Origin: Ruminiclostridium sp. | Lineage (GTDB): Bacteria; Bacillota; Clostridia; Oscillospirales; Ruminococcaceae | DNA length: 64,000 nt | Reading direction: 5' to 3' | Assembly (NCBI GenBank): GCA_017935365.1 | Contig: JAGBHT010000027.1 | Coordinates: forward strand, 62,001 to 126,000 | Part shown: positions 1-8,772 of the stretch, in pieces | How positions within the stretch are numbered: the stretch's first letter is position 1 | Layout: every line of letters begins with the position of its first letter | Notes under the pieces: generated by a model | What the model was told of the DNA's origin: nothing | Databases searched by the model: none | What the model saw: only the letters and a program-made list of their open reading frames with translations | Position numbers and translations under genes: made by a program

Positions 1-260
1 TTTTTCACCATATAGCAGGCGGCTATTGCGGCGCAGAGCGTCTTTCCCTCGCCTGTTTTCATTTCTATGATCCTGCCCTTGGTAAGCTCTGCGGCGGCGG
101 TCAGCTGTTCGTCATATGGGGTAAGTCCGAGGTGTTCTTTGCTTGCGATGGCACAGGCGGCGAATATCTCATTCATATCCGTACTGTCTTTAAGCTCGTC
201 TATTGTGCCGACCTCGGCGAGTGAACGTATTTTTTCGATGGATATATAAGTTTCAGCCAT
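1..260 (-). CDS. SecA-type ATPase / helicase-like protein, 5' end only
   Basis: Only the first 86 codons lie inside the window; the gene runs off the left edge. Residues about 66-75 read IIEMKTGEGKTL, the Walker A region of SecA-type preprotein translocase ATPases, preceded by a PYDEQL segment that matches the region just before it in SecA. The ATG at 258-260 has a GAAAGGA ribosome binding site 8-9 bases upstream. The N-terminus before Walker A is roughly 35 residues shorter than in housekeeping SecA, so this may be an accessory SecA homologue or a SecA-like DEAD-domain protein rather than the main translocase motor. The downstream domains, which would decide this, are not visible. Confidence 0.7.
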   Translation of the reverse strand, partial: MAETYISIEKIRSLAEVGTIDELKDSTDMNEIFAACAIASKEHLGLTPYDEQLTAAAELTKGRIIEMKTGEGKTLCAAIAACYMVK

Positions 261-434
261 TTTTGCTGTCCTTTCAGAATAGTAATGTATAAACAGTGCC
301 GTGAAAACGGCATTAGTCTTAGTAAAAGTCTGTTGATTGGTTTTACAGTGACAAAAAGCTACCGATAGTTCTCTTTGTGGGATAGCACTTCTCGGGTTCG
401 CTATTCCGTGTGGTAACGTTGCTACTATTCACGC

Positions 435-503
435 GGGAGAGAACCAAAGGGACTAGGGTGAGGGACTTGGCAGTCCCTAACCCTATCCCTTAGGTTCTCT
501 CCC
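435..503. repeat. Very long GC-rich hairpin in a non-coding region
   Basis: The outer arms GGGAGAGAACC (435-445) and GGTTCTCTCCC (493-503) are perfectly complementary, and the inner arms AAGGGA/TCCCTT, AGGGT/ACCCT and AGGGACT/AGTCCCT continue the stem to a TGGC loop at 468-471. No T-run follows, so it is not a typical intrinsic terminator. The surrounding 261-890 region shows no convincing gene on either strand; it contains further small stems and GC-rich patches that resemble the cores of the repeat elements at 20.9 and 28.2 kb. Confidence 0.6.
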
Positions 504-899
504 TCGTGGCTCCCTCTTTCCTTACCCACACCCGTACCCCGCCAAATGGGTGTTGGCGATAAGACACACAAACGATTGCGTTTAAAAAATCGCAATAAGC
601 GGGACGCTCCGCTCTGTTTGACCCGGGGGACTGTACAGATATCTTAGGATAGTGCGTCTTTTGGAAATTTCGGTGACAGTGCAGTTGCATTGATTTTCTT
701 ACGAAATTATTAACACCTTATCAGTATGGAAACAGTTTTCAGCGTTGTTGGCAATATATTTTTTATAATGCTTTATCAATACTGTACAGTGCTAATTGCT
801 TGACCGGTGCTTCAACAGATTTAAACGGCATTTTAAAGCCGTCTTTACCGTTAATTTTACCACAGTGAGATGAAAAAAGCAATTATTTTTAAAAAGCAC

Positions 900-928
900 T
901 TGAAAAATACGGATAAATGTGCGACAAT
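900..928 (+). promoter_or_regulatory. Candidate promoter of glmU
   Basis: TTGAAA at 900-905 and GACAAT at 923-928 are separated by 17 bases and lie about 55 bases before the glmU start. The -10 box matches four of six consensus positions, so this is a moderate call. Confidence 0.45.
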
Positions 929-981
929 AATATTTATATAGCGGTCTTTTACCGCAAAAACAGATAAAGGAATGACTTACT

Positions 982-2364
982 TTGAATAATGCAAAATACG
1001 CTGTAATTCTCGCCGCAGGCGACGGCAAGAGAATGAGATCCGATAAACCTAAAGTTCTCGCAGAGGTGCTGTTTCAGCCCATGCTCGGCTGGGTGCTTGA
1101 CGCAGTAAAACAGGCAGGAATTGACAACACCGCAGTAATTGTCGGCGCTCACAAGGAGCAGGTAACGGCTTATCTTGATACGCTCGGCGAATACCCCGCA
1201 TTTGAGCAGAAAGAAAGGCTCGGTACGGGTCACGCAGTAATGCAGGCAAAATCTTTTATCGAAAAGGCACAGGCTGAAAATGCGGATATACTGGTGGCGT
1301 GCGGTGACGCTCCGTTCATTGACGCAGACACCATAACAGGCTCTTATGAGTATCACAAAAACAGCGGTAACGATGTTACGGTAGTATCCGCTATTGTCGA
1401 TAATCCCACAGGCTACGGCAGAATAATAAAGGAAAACGATACTTTCAAGGCTATCGTTGAGCAGAAGGACTGCGACAGCGAGCAGTCAAAGGTAAGAGAG
1501 ATAAATTCGGGTATCTACTGGTTCAAGGCTGAAAAGCTGTCGGGACTTTTAGATAAGCTCGGCAACAACAATGCCGCAGGCGAATATTATCTCACCGATA
1601 CTGTAGCCGTTGCCGAAAAGAAAGGCGTATACACGGCAGACAGCGCAGACGTTGTACTCGGTGCAAACAGCCGCAGTCAGCTTGCCGCACTGAATGAAGT
1701 CGCAAGAAAGAGAAAGCTCGCTGAGCTTATGGACGAGGGTGTGGATATTCCTCTGTCGGACGGAATCATAATCGGTAAGGACGTAAAGATCGGTCACGAT
1801 ACGGTTATACTTCCGAATACGATAATCAAGGGAAAAACGGTTATCGGCAACGGCTGTGAGATAGGACCTAACAGCTATATAGCCGACTGCGTTATAGAGG
1901 ATAACGTTATCCTGAACAACGTACAGGCACACGAGAGCAAGGTAGACAGCGGCGCTAAGGCAGGTCCGTTTGTACATCTGCGTCCGAATACTCATCTGCA
2001 CAGCGGTGTAAAGATAGGCGACTTTGTAGAGGTCAAGAACTCAGAGGTCGGTCTGAACACCTGCATAGCGCACCTTACATATATCGGCGACAGCGATGTG
2101 GGCAAGGGCGTAAACTTCGGCTGTGGCTGTGTAACGGCAAACTATGACGGTATAAAGAAGTACCGCACCACAATAGGCGACAACGCATTTATAGGCTGTA
2201 ACACAAATATGATAGCGCCCGTTACTATCGGGGACAATGCGACTACTGCGGCAGGCTCGACTATCACGAAGAACGTTCCTGCGGATTCTCTTGCGGTGGA
2301 ACGTGGTCAGACAAGAATTATAGAACACTGGGAAAAGAACAGCAAGCGTATAAAAAAGGCATAA
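982..2364 (+). CDS. glmU: Bifunctional UDP-GlcNAc pyrophosphorylase / glucosamine-1-phosphate N-acetyltransferase GlmU
   Basis: Cytosolic enzyme that acetylates glucosamine-1-phosphate and then uridylylates it to UDP-GlcNAc, the precursor for peptidoglycan. The 460-residue length is normal for the family. Residues 10-26 form the nucleotide-binding loop (LAAGDGKRM followed by KPKVL) of the N-terminal Rossmann-like uridylyltransferase domain. The C-terminal half is a left-handed beta-helix made of hexapeptide repeats, with the acetyltransferase segment HLTYIGDS and the GRT/GQT-like tail after it. The start is a TTG, preceded by AAAGGAA at 965-971; no better start is in frame. An alpha/beta hydrolase follows after 12 bases, suggesting co-transcription. 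Confidence 0.97.
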   Translation: MNNAKYAVILAAGDGKRMRSDKPKVLAEVLFQPMLGWVLDAVKQAGIDNTAVIVGAHKEQVTAYLDTLGEYPAFEQKERLGTGHAVMQAKSFIEKAQAENADILVACGDAPFIDADTITGSYEYHKNSGNDVTVVSAIVDNPTGYGRIIKENDTFKAIVEQKDCDSEQSKVREINSGIYWFKAEKLSGLLDKLGNNNAAGEYYLTDTVAVAEKKGVYTADSADVVLGANSRSQLAALNEVARKRKLAELMDEGVDIPLSDGIIIGKDVKIGHDTVILPNTIIKGKTVIGNGCEIGPNSYIADCVIEDNVILNNVQAHESKVDSGAKAGPFVHLRPNTHLHSGVKIGDFVEVKNSEVGLNTCIAHLTYIGDSDVGKGVNFGCGCVTANYDGIKKYRTTIGDNAFIGCNTNMIAPVTIGDNATTAAGSTITKNVPADSLAVERGQTRIIEHWEKNSKRIKKA

Positions 2365-2376
2365 GGAGGAAAACAG

Positions 2377-3477
2377 GTGGACGTTTTTCTTTCGGTGCTG
2401 TCGGTCGCCGGAATCATTCTCGGCGCTGTACTGCTGATAATGATAATATCCCTTCTGCTGTCCGCTATACTTTATGAGAGCGTTTTCGGAAAGCGGTTCG
2501 AGATATACGATTCCGCACATCTGCCGGATCTGAGCGATTATAAGGGGATTGTAAACGAGCCGGTCACATTCCCGTCAAAGCGTGGCTATAAGTACACGGG
2601 GTTTTACTACCACGATGAAAGCTATGACAGCTTCAGGGGGCTTATAGTTTTCTCACACGGCATATTTGACGGACAGCTCAGCTATCTGCCCGAAATAGCG
2701 TATTTTGCAAGACGGGGATACAAGATATTCGCCTTTGACAACAGCGGCAGTCATTTAAGCGGAGGAAAGTCACTGCGTGGGCTTCCTCAGTCGGCGGAGG
2801 ATCTTGATGCGGCGTTGAGTTATGTTACCAAAACAAACACGCTTCCGCTGTATCTGTTCGGTCACAGCTGGGGCGGTTATGCGGTGTCTGCTGTGCACTG
2901 CTATCATCTTTATGATATAAAGGCTGTATTTGTCCAGAGCGGTTTCAACAGCACAAGCGAAATGGTGCTTGAAGAAGGCTCTGCTATGATGGGCAGATGG
3001 ATATATATCCTTAGAGCCTATATAAAGCTGTACGAGCGTATAAAGTACGGCAAGGCGGCAGGCTACACCGCACATAAGGGTATAGCAAGAGCAAGTGCAA
3101 ACGGTACAAAGTTCCTTATTCTGCACAGCACGGATGACAGGACGATAAGTCTTAAGAACAGCGTTCTTGCCAATGTAGACAAGAACGAGAATATAACTCT
3201 GGTGACGGAAAAGCACAAGGGACACAATTCGCTTGACAGCGACAGAGCGATAAAGCACAAGGCACAGCTTGACGCACTGTTTGAAGCGACTTTCCCGAAA
3301 AATCAAAGGACCAACAAGAACAGAAGAGAACTGTTCAGTAAAAACGTTGACAAGGATATTTACTATGAGCTTGACGGTAAGCTGATGAAGTTTATTGCCG
3401 ACTTTTACGAAACAGCGGAGAGCGGCAAAAAATTCAGCGCCGCCGCTTCACAAGGCAAGAAGAAAAGCGGTAAGTAA
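2377..3477 (+). CDS. Membrane-anchored alpha/beta hydrolase
   Basis: A 366-residue protein with an N-terminal transmembrane segment (about residues 5-33) followed by an alpha/beta-hydrolase fold. An oxyanion-hole type HG is at 94-95, the nucleophile elbow is GHSWGG with Ser164, and the likely acid and base are Asp253 or Asp254 (HSTDD) and His283 (KGHNS). This triad order is the standard one for serine hydrolases. The substrate cannot be told; lysophospholipase- or peptidase-like proteins share this layout. The C-terminus is Lys/Ala-rich. The start is GTG at 2377, 6 bases after a strong AAGGAGGA. It sits directly after glmU and ends before a bidirectional terminator. Confidence 0.85.
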   Translation: MDVFLSVLSVAGIILGAVLLIMIISLLLSAILYESVFGKRFEIYDSAHLPDLSDYKGIVNEPVTFPSKRGYKYTGFYYHDESYDSFRGLIVFSHGIFDGQLSYLPEIAYFARRGYKIFAFDNSGSHLSGGKSLRGLPQSAEDLDAALSYVTKTNTLPLYLFGHSWGGYAVSAVHCYHLYDIKAVFVQSGFNSTSEMVLEEGSAMMGRWIYILRAYIKLYERIKYGKAAGYTAHKGIARASANGTKFLILHSTDDRTISLKNSVLANVDKNENITLVTEKHKGHNSLDSDRAIKHKAQLDALFEATFPKNQRTNKNRRELFSKNVDKDIYYELDGKLMKFIADFYETAESGKKFSAAASQGKKKSGK

Positions 3478-3507
3478 CGCAGGTTGACCGGATATAAGAA
3501 CAGAATA

Positions 3508-3550
3508 AACCCCCGCCGTGTATCGGAGTGATACACGGCGGGGGTTGTGT
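3508..3550. terminator. Bidirectional intrinsic terminator between convergent genes
   Basis: A perfect 17-bp stem, AACCCCCGCCGTGTATC (3508-3524) with its complement at 3530-3546, closes a GGAGT loop. It lies between the + strand hydrolase gene and the - strand symporter gene, so it probably ends both transcripts. Confidence 0.9.
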
Positions 3551-3563
3551 CATATAGTTCCAG

Positions 3564-4937
3564 TTATCCCTTTATAAGCCCCACAAGACCCATAATAAAT
3601 ACAAACATTACGAGTACGGGCAGAATATAGGTCATATAGCCTTTCATAAACTTCTTTATCTTAAGACCTTTGCCGGTGTTAGCTTCATTTACGAAATTGT
3701 CCCAGCCCCAGCCTTTTTTAGTCACACAGAACAGTATGAAAACGAATGAGCCGAGCGGAAGAATAAAGTTGCTGACTACAGTATCTTCAAGGTCGAGTAC
3801 CGTACTGCCTGCGCCGAGCGGCTGAAAAGCGCCCAGAATGTTGAAGCCAAGACAGCAGGGAACCGACAGAGCAAACAGTAGTATGCCGTTTATAATGCAG
3901 GCTTTCTTTCTGCTCCAGCCCCACAGGTCCATAGTATTTGCTATTATACATTCAAACACGGCAAGCACCGTTGACAGCGCCGCAAATGACAAGAATACGA
4001 AGAAAAGACTTCCCCACAGCCTGCCGAGAGGAATATTGTTGAAAATGTTAGGCAGAGTTATAAATAACAGCTTCGGACCGCTTGTAACGTCCACTCCGTA
4101 TGCCGAGCAGGCGGGAAAAATAATAAGTCCGGACGCTACCGCAACAAACGTGTCAAGCATTGCTACATTTACCGATTCTCCGAGAAGCGACCTGTCCTTG
4201 CCGATATAACTGCCGAATATAGCCATACTTCCCATACCGATACTCAGCGTGAAGAACGCCTGATTCATTGCACTTACAAGGATATTTGTTATACCGACCT
4301 TTTCTATAGCGCTGAAGTCAGGCAACAGATAGAACGCAAGTCCCTCTGCACCGCCCGGAAGCGTAAAGCTGTTTATCGCAAGCACCACCATAATACCGAG
4401 CAGGGCGAGCATCATTACTTTAGTGACCTTTTCAAGTCCGTTCTGTACACCGATAAAGCAGACAAGAACGCCGATAATAACGACTATGCCCATATAGCCT
4501 ATAAGCGAAACGGGATCGCCGAGAACGTCAACGTTGAAGTGGTTTTCGACAGCCGCAGTGTCCATTCCGACAAGCTCTCCGGATGCGGTCGAAACAAAGA
4601 ACTTCAGCATCCAGCCTGCCACCGTTGTATAGAACATCATCAGCAGATAACAGCCTATAAGCGAAACCTTTCCGTGAATGTGCCACTTACTGCCTTTCGG
4701 TTCAAGCTGTTCGTACATTTTCGCAGGGCTTTTCTGAGCCGCTCTGCCTATGGAAAACTCCATAGTAAGCACGGGTATGCCGAGTATTACAAGGAAGAAC
4801 AGATATATAAGGACGAAAAGACCGCCACCGTTCTGACCTACCACATAAGGAAACTTCCATACGTTTCCTATTCCTATTGCACAGCCTGCGCTGAGCAGAA
4901 TAAAGCCAAGACGGCTGCCTAGTTTATCTCTCCCCAT
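3564..4937 (-). CDS. Sodium:neurotransmitter symporter (NSS/SNF) family transporter
   Basis: Integral membrane protein of 457 residues with about 11-12 hydrophobic helices. The N-terminal block GCAIGIGNVWKFPYV followed by GQNGGG is the hallmark unwound TM1 region of the LeuT/MhsT family, which holds the sodium sites and the substrate carboxylate. Family members take up amino acids with sodium; which one cannot be read from the sequence. It is the last gene of a long minus-strand run, 38 bases after pgsA, and ends at the strong terminator 3508-3546. Length and architecture are normal. Confidence 0.93.
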   Translation of the reverse strand: MGRDKLGSRLGFILLSAGCAIGIGNVWKFPYVVGQNGGGLFVLIYLFFLVILGIPVLTMEFSIGRAAQKSPAKMYEQLEPKGSKWHIHGKVSLIGCYLLMMFYTTVAGWMLKFFVSTASGELVGMDTAAVENHFNVDVLGDPVSLIGYMGIVVIIGVLVCFIGVQNGLEKVTKVMMLALLGIMVVLAINSFTLPGGAEGLAFYLLPDFSAIEKVGITNILVSAMNQAFFTLSIGMGSMAIFGSYIGKDRSLLGESVNVAMLDTFVAVASGLIIFPACSAYGVDVTSGPKLLFITLPNIFNNIPLGRLWGSLFFVFLSFAALSTVLAVFECIIANTMDLWGWSRKKACIINGILLFALSVPCCLGFNILGAFQPLGAGSTVLDLEDTVVSNFILPLGSFVFILFCVTKKGWGWDNFVNEANTGKGLKIKKFMKGYMTYILPVLVMFVFIMGLVGLIKG

Positions 4938-4975
4938 AGTTCCTCCGGATTGTTGAATTTTTTGATGTATTGCGG

Positions 4976-5554
4976 TTACGCATCGGCTTTAAGTACCTCT
5001 CTGTAGTCCCACAGATATTTGATGCCCGAAACCGCCGTAAGTATGCAGGATATGTACATTAATATATCGCTGATGAGCTGTACAGGGAAAGTTTCTGCGG
5101 TGATCGCGCCGAAACCGACCAGTATATGCAGTATTATGATAACGCAGATCGCAACCATTGTCGAAGCGGTCTTAAGCTTGCCCCATATGCTTGCCGCAAT
5201 TACTATCTTCTTCTCACTGCCGGCGGCAATAAGGCGTATGCCTGATACGACAAATTCGCGGGCTACTATAATAGCCGTTACCCATGCGCTTGCCCAGCCG
5301 AGTTCAACAAAGCAGATAAGAGCAGTGACTACAAGCAGTTTGTCGGCGAGGGGGTCAAGAAACTTGCCGAAGTTTGTTACCATATTATATTTTCTGGCTA
5401 TTTTTCCGTCTGCCGTGTCGGTTATACTGGCAACTGCAAATATTATTGCCGCCCACAGATAGCTGTTCGGCACAATATTACCCGCGAGCATAAAGAACGC
5501 AAAGAACGGTACCAGTATTACCCGGAGCATAGTGAGTTTATTAGCAAGGTTCAT
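4976..5554 (-). CDS. pgsA: CDP-diacylglycerol--glycerol-3-phosphate 3-phosphatidyltransferase
   Basis: Membrane enzyme making phosphatidylglycerophosphate, the committed step to phosphatidylglycerol and cardiolipin. The 192 residues carry the complete CDP-alcohol phosphotransferase signature: Asp46, Asp49-Gly50, Ala53-Arg54, Gly63, Asp67 and Asp71 with canonical spacing. About five or six membrane helices are visible. It starts 19 bases after rimO, in the order rimO-pgsA that is common in Firmicutes, and belongs to the same minus-strand run as recA. Confidence 0.95.
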   Translation of the reverse strand: MNLANKLTMLRVILVPFFAFFMLAGNIVPNSYLWAAIIFAVASITDTADGKIARKYNMVTNFGKFLDPLADKLLVVTALICFVELGWASAWVTAIIVAREFVVSGIRLIAAGSEKKIVIAASIWGKLKTASTMVAICVIIILHILVGFGAITAETFPVQLISDILMYISCILTAVSGIKYLWDYREVLKADA

Positions 5555-5573
5555 ACCGTGATTCCTTTCAGCG

Positions 5574-6911
5574 TCATACCTGCTCGCCGAGCAGATTGTT
5601 TTCGAGTACGTCGGTTATTTTTACGTTTATAAAATCGCCGATGACAGGACGCTTTTCTTTTGTCGATGTGAAATATATCATACCGTCTATTTCGGGAGCA
5701 AAGTGCATACTTCTGCCGAAATACATATCCGAGTAACGGTCAAAGCCCTCACATACGACCTCGTATGTGTTGCCTACCATTCCTGCGTAATATTCGCCCA
5801 TGCGGATCTCCTGTTCACCTGTTATGATATCCGCTCTGCGCTGTCTTTCGCCCTCGTCTACCTGGTCGGGCATTTCGGCGGCAGGAGTGTCTTCTTCCGC
5901 AGAATAAGCAAAGCAGCCGAGTCGCTCGAACTTTATGTCGTTTACAAATTCGGCAAGCTCGCTGAACTGTTCTTCGGTTTCACCGGGGAAGCCTGTGATA
6001 AGAGTTGTTCTCAGCACAACACCGGGGATCTCACGGCGGAGCTTTGCAAACAGCTCACGCAGGCTCTGTTCATCGCCGCCGCGGTACATATTGCGGAGGA
6101 TCTCTTTATTGCAGTGCTGTATCGGAATATCGATATAGTTAAGTATCTTATCCTCTGTCTTTATTGTTTCAATAAGCTCGTCCGTCATTCTTTCGGGGTA
6201 GCAGTAAAGCAGTCTTATCCACTTTATGCCGTCTATCTTACATAGTTCCTTAAGCAGATCGGGCAGAGCGTATTTCTTATAAAGGTCAATGCCGTATGCG
6301 GTAACGTCCTGTGCTACTATTACAAGTTCCTTGACGCCGTTTGCCGCAAATTTCTTTGCTTCTTCTATTATGTTCTCCATATTTCTTGAGCGCATTTTAC
6401 CTCTTATCAGCGGTATTGCGCAGTAAGAACATTTGTTTGAACAGCCGTCCGCAATTCTCAGATATGCATAGTGGGGCAGAGTAGACTGCAGCTTGTCGCC
6501 CTCCATATTGTGACACAGCTTGTCGCCGAAGGTAACGACCCTCCTGTCCAGCATTACCGAGTTTATGATTTCAACTATATCATCGTTTTTTGCAATACCT
6601 ACCACTGCGTCTATTTCGGGGAATTCTTCGTCCATCTGCTTCTGATAACGCTCGGCAAGACAGCCCGTTACGATTATCTTCTTGTTGATACCGTCATTTT
6701 TTCGGCTTATCGCCTCCATTATCTCCTCGATGGCTTCTTCCTTTGCACTTTGTATAAAGCCGCAGGTGTTGATTATTACAACGTCTGCAAGTCCCGCTTC
6801 GCTTACTATCTTGAAGCCTGCCTTTGCGATCTTTGCAAGCATAAGTTCTGCGTCGCACTGGTTCTTCGGACATCCGAGAGATACCATTCCGACCTTTATT
6901 GTTTCTGCCAT
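5574..6911 (-). CDS. rimO: Ribosomal protein uS12 methylthiotransferase RimO
   Basis: Radical-SAM enzyme that methylthiolates an aspartate of ribosomal protein S12. The N-terminal MTTase domain has the three cluster cysteines Cys14, Cys50 and Cys84; the radical-SAM motif is Cys157, Cys161 and Cys164 (CSNKCSYC). The C-terminal TRAM domain ends the protein. The 445-residue length, the GKMRSR segment after the radical-SAM cysteines and the pgsA neighbour favour RimO over MiaB. The start ATG has AAGGTAAGGA upstream. Its transcript probably continues into pgsA. Confidence 0.93.
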   Translation of the reverse strand: MAETIKVGMVSLGCPKNQCDAELMLAKIAKAGFKIVSEAGLADVVIINTCGFIQSAKEEAIEEIMEAISRKNDGINKKIIVTGCLAERYQKQMDEEFPEIDAVVGIAKNDDIVEIINSVMLDRRVVTFGDKLCHNMEGDKLQSTLPHYAYLRIADGCSNKCSYCAIPLIRGKMRSRNMENIIEEAKKFAANGVKELVIVAQDVTAYGIDLYKKYALPDLLKELCKIDGIKWIRLLYCYPERMTDELIETIKTEDKILNYIDIPIQHCNKEILRNMYRGGDEQSLRELFAKLRREIPGVVLRTTLITGFPGETEEQFSELAEFVNDIKFERLGCFAYSAEEDTPAAEMPDQVDEGERQRRADIITGEQEIRMGEYYAGMVGNTYEVVCEGFDRYSDMYFGRSMHFAPEIDGMIYFTSTKEKRPVIGDFINVKITDVLENNLLGEQV

Positions 6912-6958
6912 TATTTTTCCTTACCTTTCCGTTTTCCTTATATTCTGAATATTACGGG

Positions 6959-7456
6959 TTAATCGTCGTATTCCTCTTCTTCGTCATAATCACCGTCTTT
7001 TATACGGGATAATGCAAGTTTTATATCGTCATACGCAAAGCCTCTGCGGGCAAGCGCTGCAGTGACGCGCTGTACGCTTTTATAGTCCGAAAAATCCAGC
7101 TTGCTTGAGTATTTCTTGTCTACAAGATGTATAATTTCATCTATAAAATCCTCAGCGTCATATTCTTCTTCCTGCTGTGAAATAAGGCTGTCGGGCAAGC
7201 CCTTTCTCCGCAGTTCAAAGCGGATCTTGGACTTACCCCAACCCTTGTTTATATATGCTCTGTAGAGCTTTTCGGTATACTTTTCCTCGTTTATGAGGTC
7301 GTGCTCACACATAAGCTCAACCACCATCTCGCACAGATCCGGAGGATAGTTCTTTATCAGTTTGTCGTAAAGCTCTTTTTTTGAGTGGTCACGCTGAGCA
7401 AGTATGTAAAGCGCCCGGCGTTTTGCTCTTATTCGTTCGTCGTCGGTATATGACAT
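6959..7456 (-). CDS. recX: Regulatory protein RecX
   Basis: A 165-residue protein with the three-helix RecX repeat pattern, such as RALYILAQRDHSKKEL and the KGWGKSKIRFELRRKGL segment. RecX proteins bind inside the RecA filament groove and limit or modulate its activity. The start ATG overlaps the recA stop by one base (TGATG at 7454-7458), implying translational coupling and fixed stoichiometry with RecA. The C-terminus is a run of Asp/Glu, as often seen in clostridial RecX. Confidence 0.92.
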   Translation of the reverse strand: MSYTDDERIRAKRRALYILAQRDHSKKELYDKLIKNYPPDLCEMVVELMCEHDLINEEKYTEKLYRAYINKGWGKSKIRFELRRKGLPDSLISQQEEEYDAEDFIDEIIHLVDKKYSSKLDFSDYKSVQRVTAALARRGFAYDDIKLALSRIKDGDYDEEEEYDD

Positions 7457-8709
7457 CAGTCAAGGTCCTCGGGTGAGAATTCCTCAAAGTCGCTGTCAGC
7501 TTCGACTACAACGCTCTTTTTTGCCGTTGCCTTTTTCTTCGGGGCGGGAGCGGGGGTTGCGGCGGTGTCAGCCTTTGCGGCTTCTTCGCCGATCTCCTTG
7601 AGCTCGTTTTCTGCGGCGGCTTCTGAGGTATCAGCCTTGTCGCCGTCGTCCTCGCTTGCCGACATATCGAGCTTCGACATATTCTCTTTTATCTTTGCTT
7701 CGATCTCAAGGCGCAGGTCATCGTTTTCCTTAAGGAACTTCTTTGTTTTTTCCTTACCCTGTCCGAGTCTTTCGCCGTTATAGCTGTACCATGCGCCGCT
7801 CTTCTTGATAAAGCCGAGCTCTTCGCCCATAGTGATTATTTCGCCGAGCCTTGAAATACCTTCGCCGAATATCATATCGAACTGCGTTTCCTTGAAAGGA
7901 GGTGCGACCTTGTTCTTTACGACCTTGCACTTAGTAGTATAACCTATTATCTCGCCATCGTCAACTATCTTCTCACCCTTGCGGACTTCTATACGCACGC
8001 TGGCATAGAACTTAAGCGCACGGCCGCCGGGGGTTGTTTCGGGGTTGCCGTACATAACGCCTATCTTTTCACGCACCTGGTTTATAAAGATAGCTACCGT
8101 GTTGGATTTTGAAATAACGCTTGTAAGCTTTCTCATAGCCGCCGACATAAGCCTTGCCTGAACGCCGACAAAGCTGTCGCCGATCTCGCCGTCTATCTCA
8201 GCCTTTGTTACCATAGCGGCAACAGAGTCGAGTACGACAATATCGATAGCGCCCGAGCGCGCAAGCGTTTCCATAATTTCGAGCGCCTGCTCGCCTGTGT
8301 CGGGCTGTGAAACGATAAGGTGGTCAATGTCAACGCCGAGCGACTTTGCGTATACGGGATCGAGAGCGTGTTCAACGTCAATGAATGCTGCCATACCGCC
8401 GAGCTTCTGTGTTTCGGCGATAGCGTGGAGCGTAACGGTAGTCTTACCGCCCGATTCGGGTCCGTATATCTCGATTATACGACCCTTGGGCAGACCGCCT
8501 ATACCAAGTGCATAGTCAAGACCGATCGAGCCTGTCGGTACGCTTTCAACATCAAGTTTTTTATTGCCCTCGCCGCCGAGGAACATAACAGAACCCTGAC
8601 CGTAGTTCTTGATTATCTGCTCCATAGCGGTATCAAGAGCCTTTTTCTTCTCTTCCGGAGTGGTGGGGTGATTTACGGTAGGTGTCTTTTTGGTATTTGC
8701 CTTTGCCAT
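7456..8709 (-). CDS. recA: Recombinase RecA
   Basis: DNA-dependent ATPase for homologous recombination and SOS signalling. Starting at the MAKANTKK methionine (ATG at 8707-8709, ribosome binding site GAAAGGA about 12 bases upstream), the protein has 417 residues. Walker A is GPESGGKT at 83-90, and the RecA loop and MAW region ([30 protein letters not shown]) are intact. A longer reading starting at 8739 is open but lacks a ribosome binding site. The C-terminal tail is about 60-70 residues longer than in E. coli RecA: acidic, then Ala/Pro/Lys-rich, then acidic again. No GAAC-N4-GTTC type LexA box was found upstream; a TATAAT-like -10 lies at 8762-8767. Confidence 0.96.
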   Translation of the reverse strand: MAKANTKKTPTVNHPTTPEEKKKALDTAMEQIIKNYGQGSVMFLGGEGNKKLDVESVPTGSIGLDYALGIGGLPKGRIIEIYGPESGGKTTVTLHAIAETQKLGGMAAFIDVEHALDPVYAKSLGVDIDHLIVSQPDTGEQALEIMETLARSGAIDIVVLDSVAAMVTKAEIDGEIGDSFVGVQARLMSAAMRKLTSVISKSNTVAIFINQVREKIGVMYGNPETTPGGRALKFYASVRIEVRKGEKIVDDGEIIGYTTKCKVVKNKVAPPFKETQFDMIFGEGISRLGEIITMGEELGFIKKSGAWYSYNGERLGQGKEKTKKFLKENDDLRLEIEAKIKENMSKLDMSASEDDGDKADTSEAAAENELKEIGEEAAKADTAATPAPAPKKKATAKKSVVVEADSDFEEFSPEDLD

Positions 8710-8772
8710 AATAAAATTACCTGTCCTTTCAGATTTCAATATTTTTCGGTTTTATCCTGTGATTATATTCTA

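Noticed and set aside
949..1356. Minus-strand open frame of 135 residues opposite glmU
   Set aside because: It is antisense to a clear GlmU coding region, lacks a ribosome binding site and is rich in Cys, Tyr and Phe as expected for a shadow frame.
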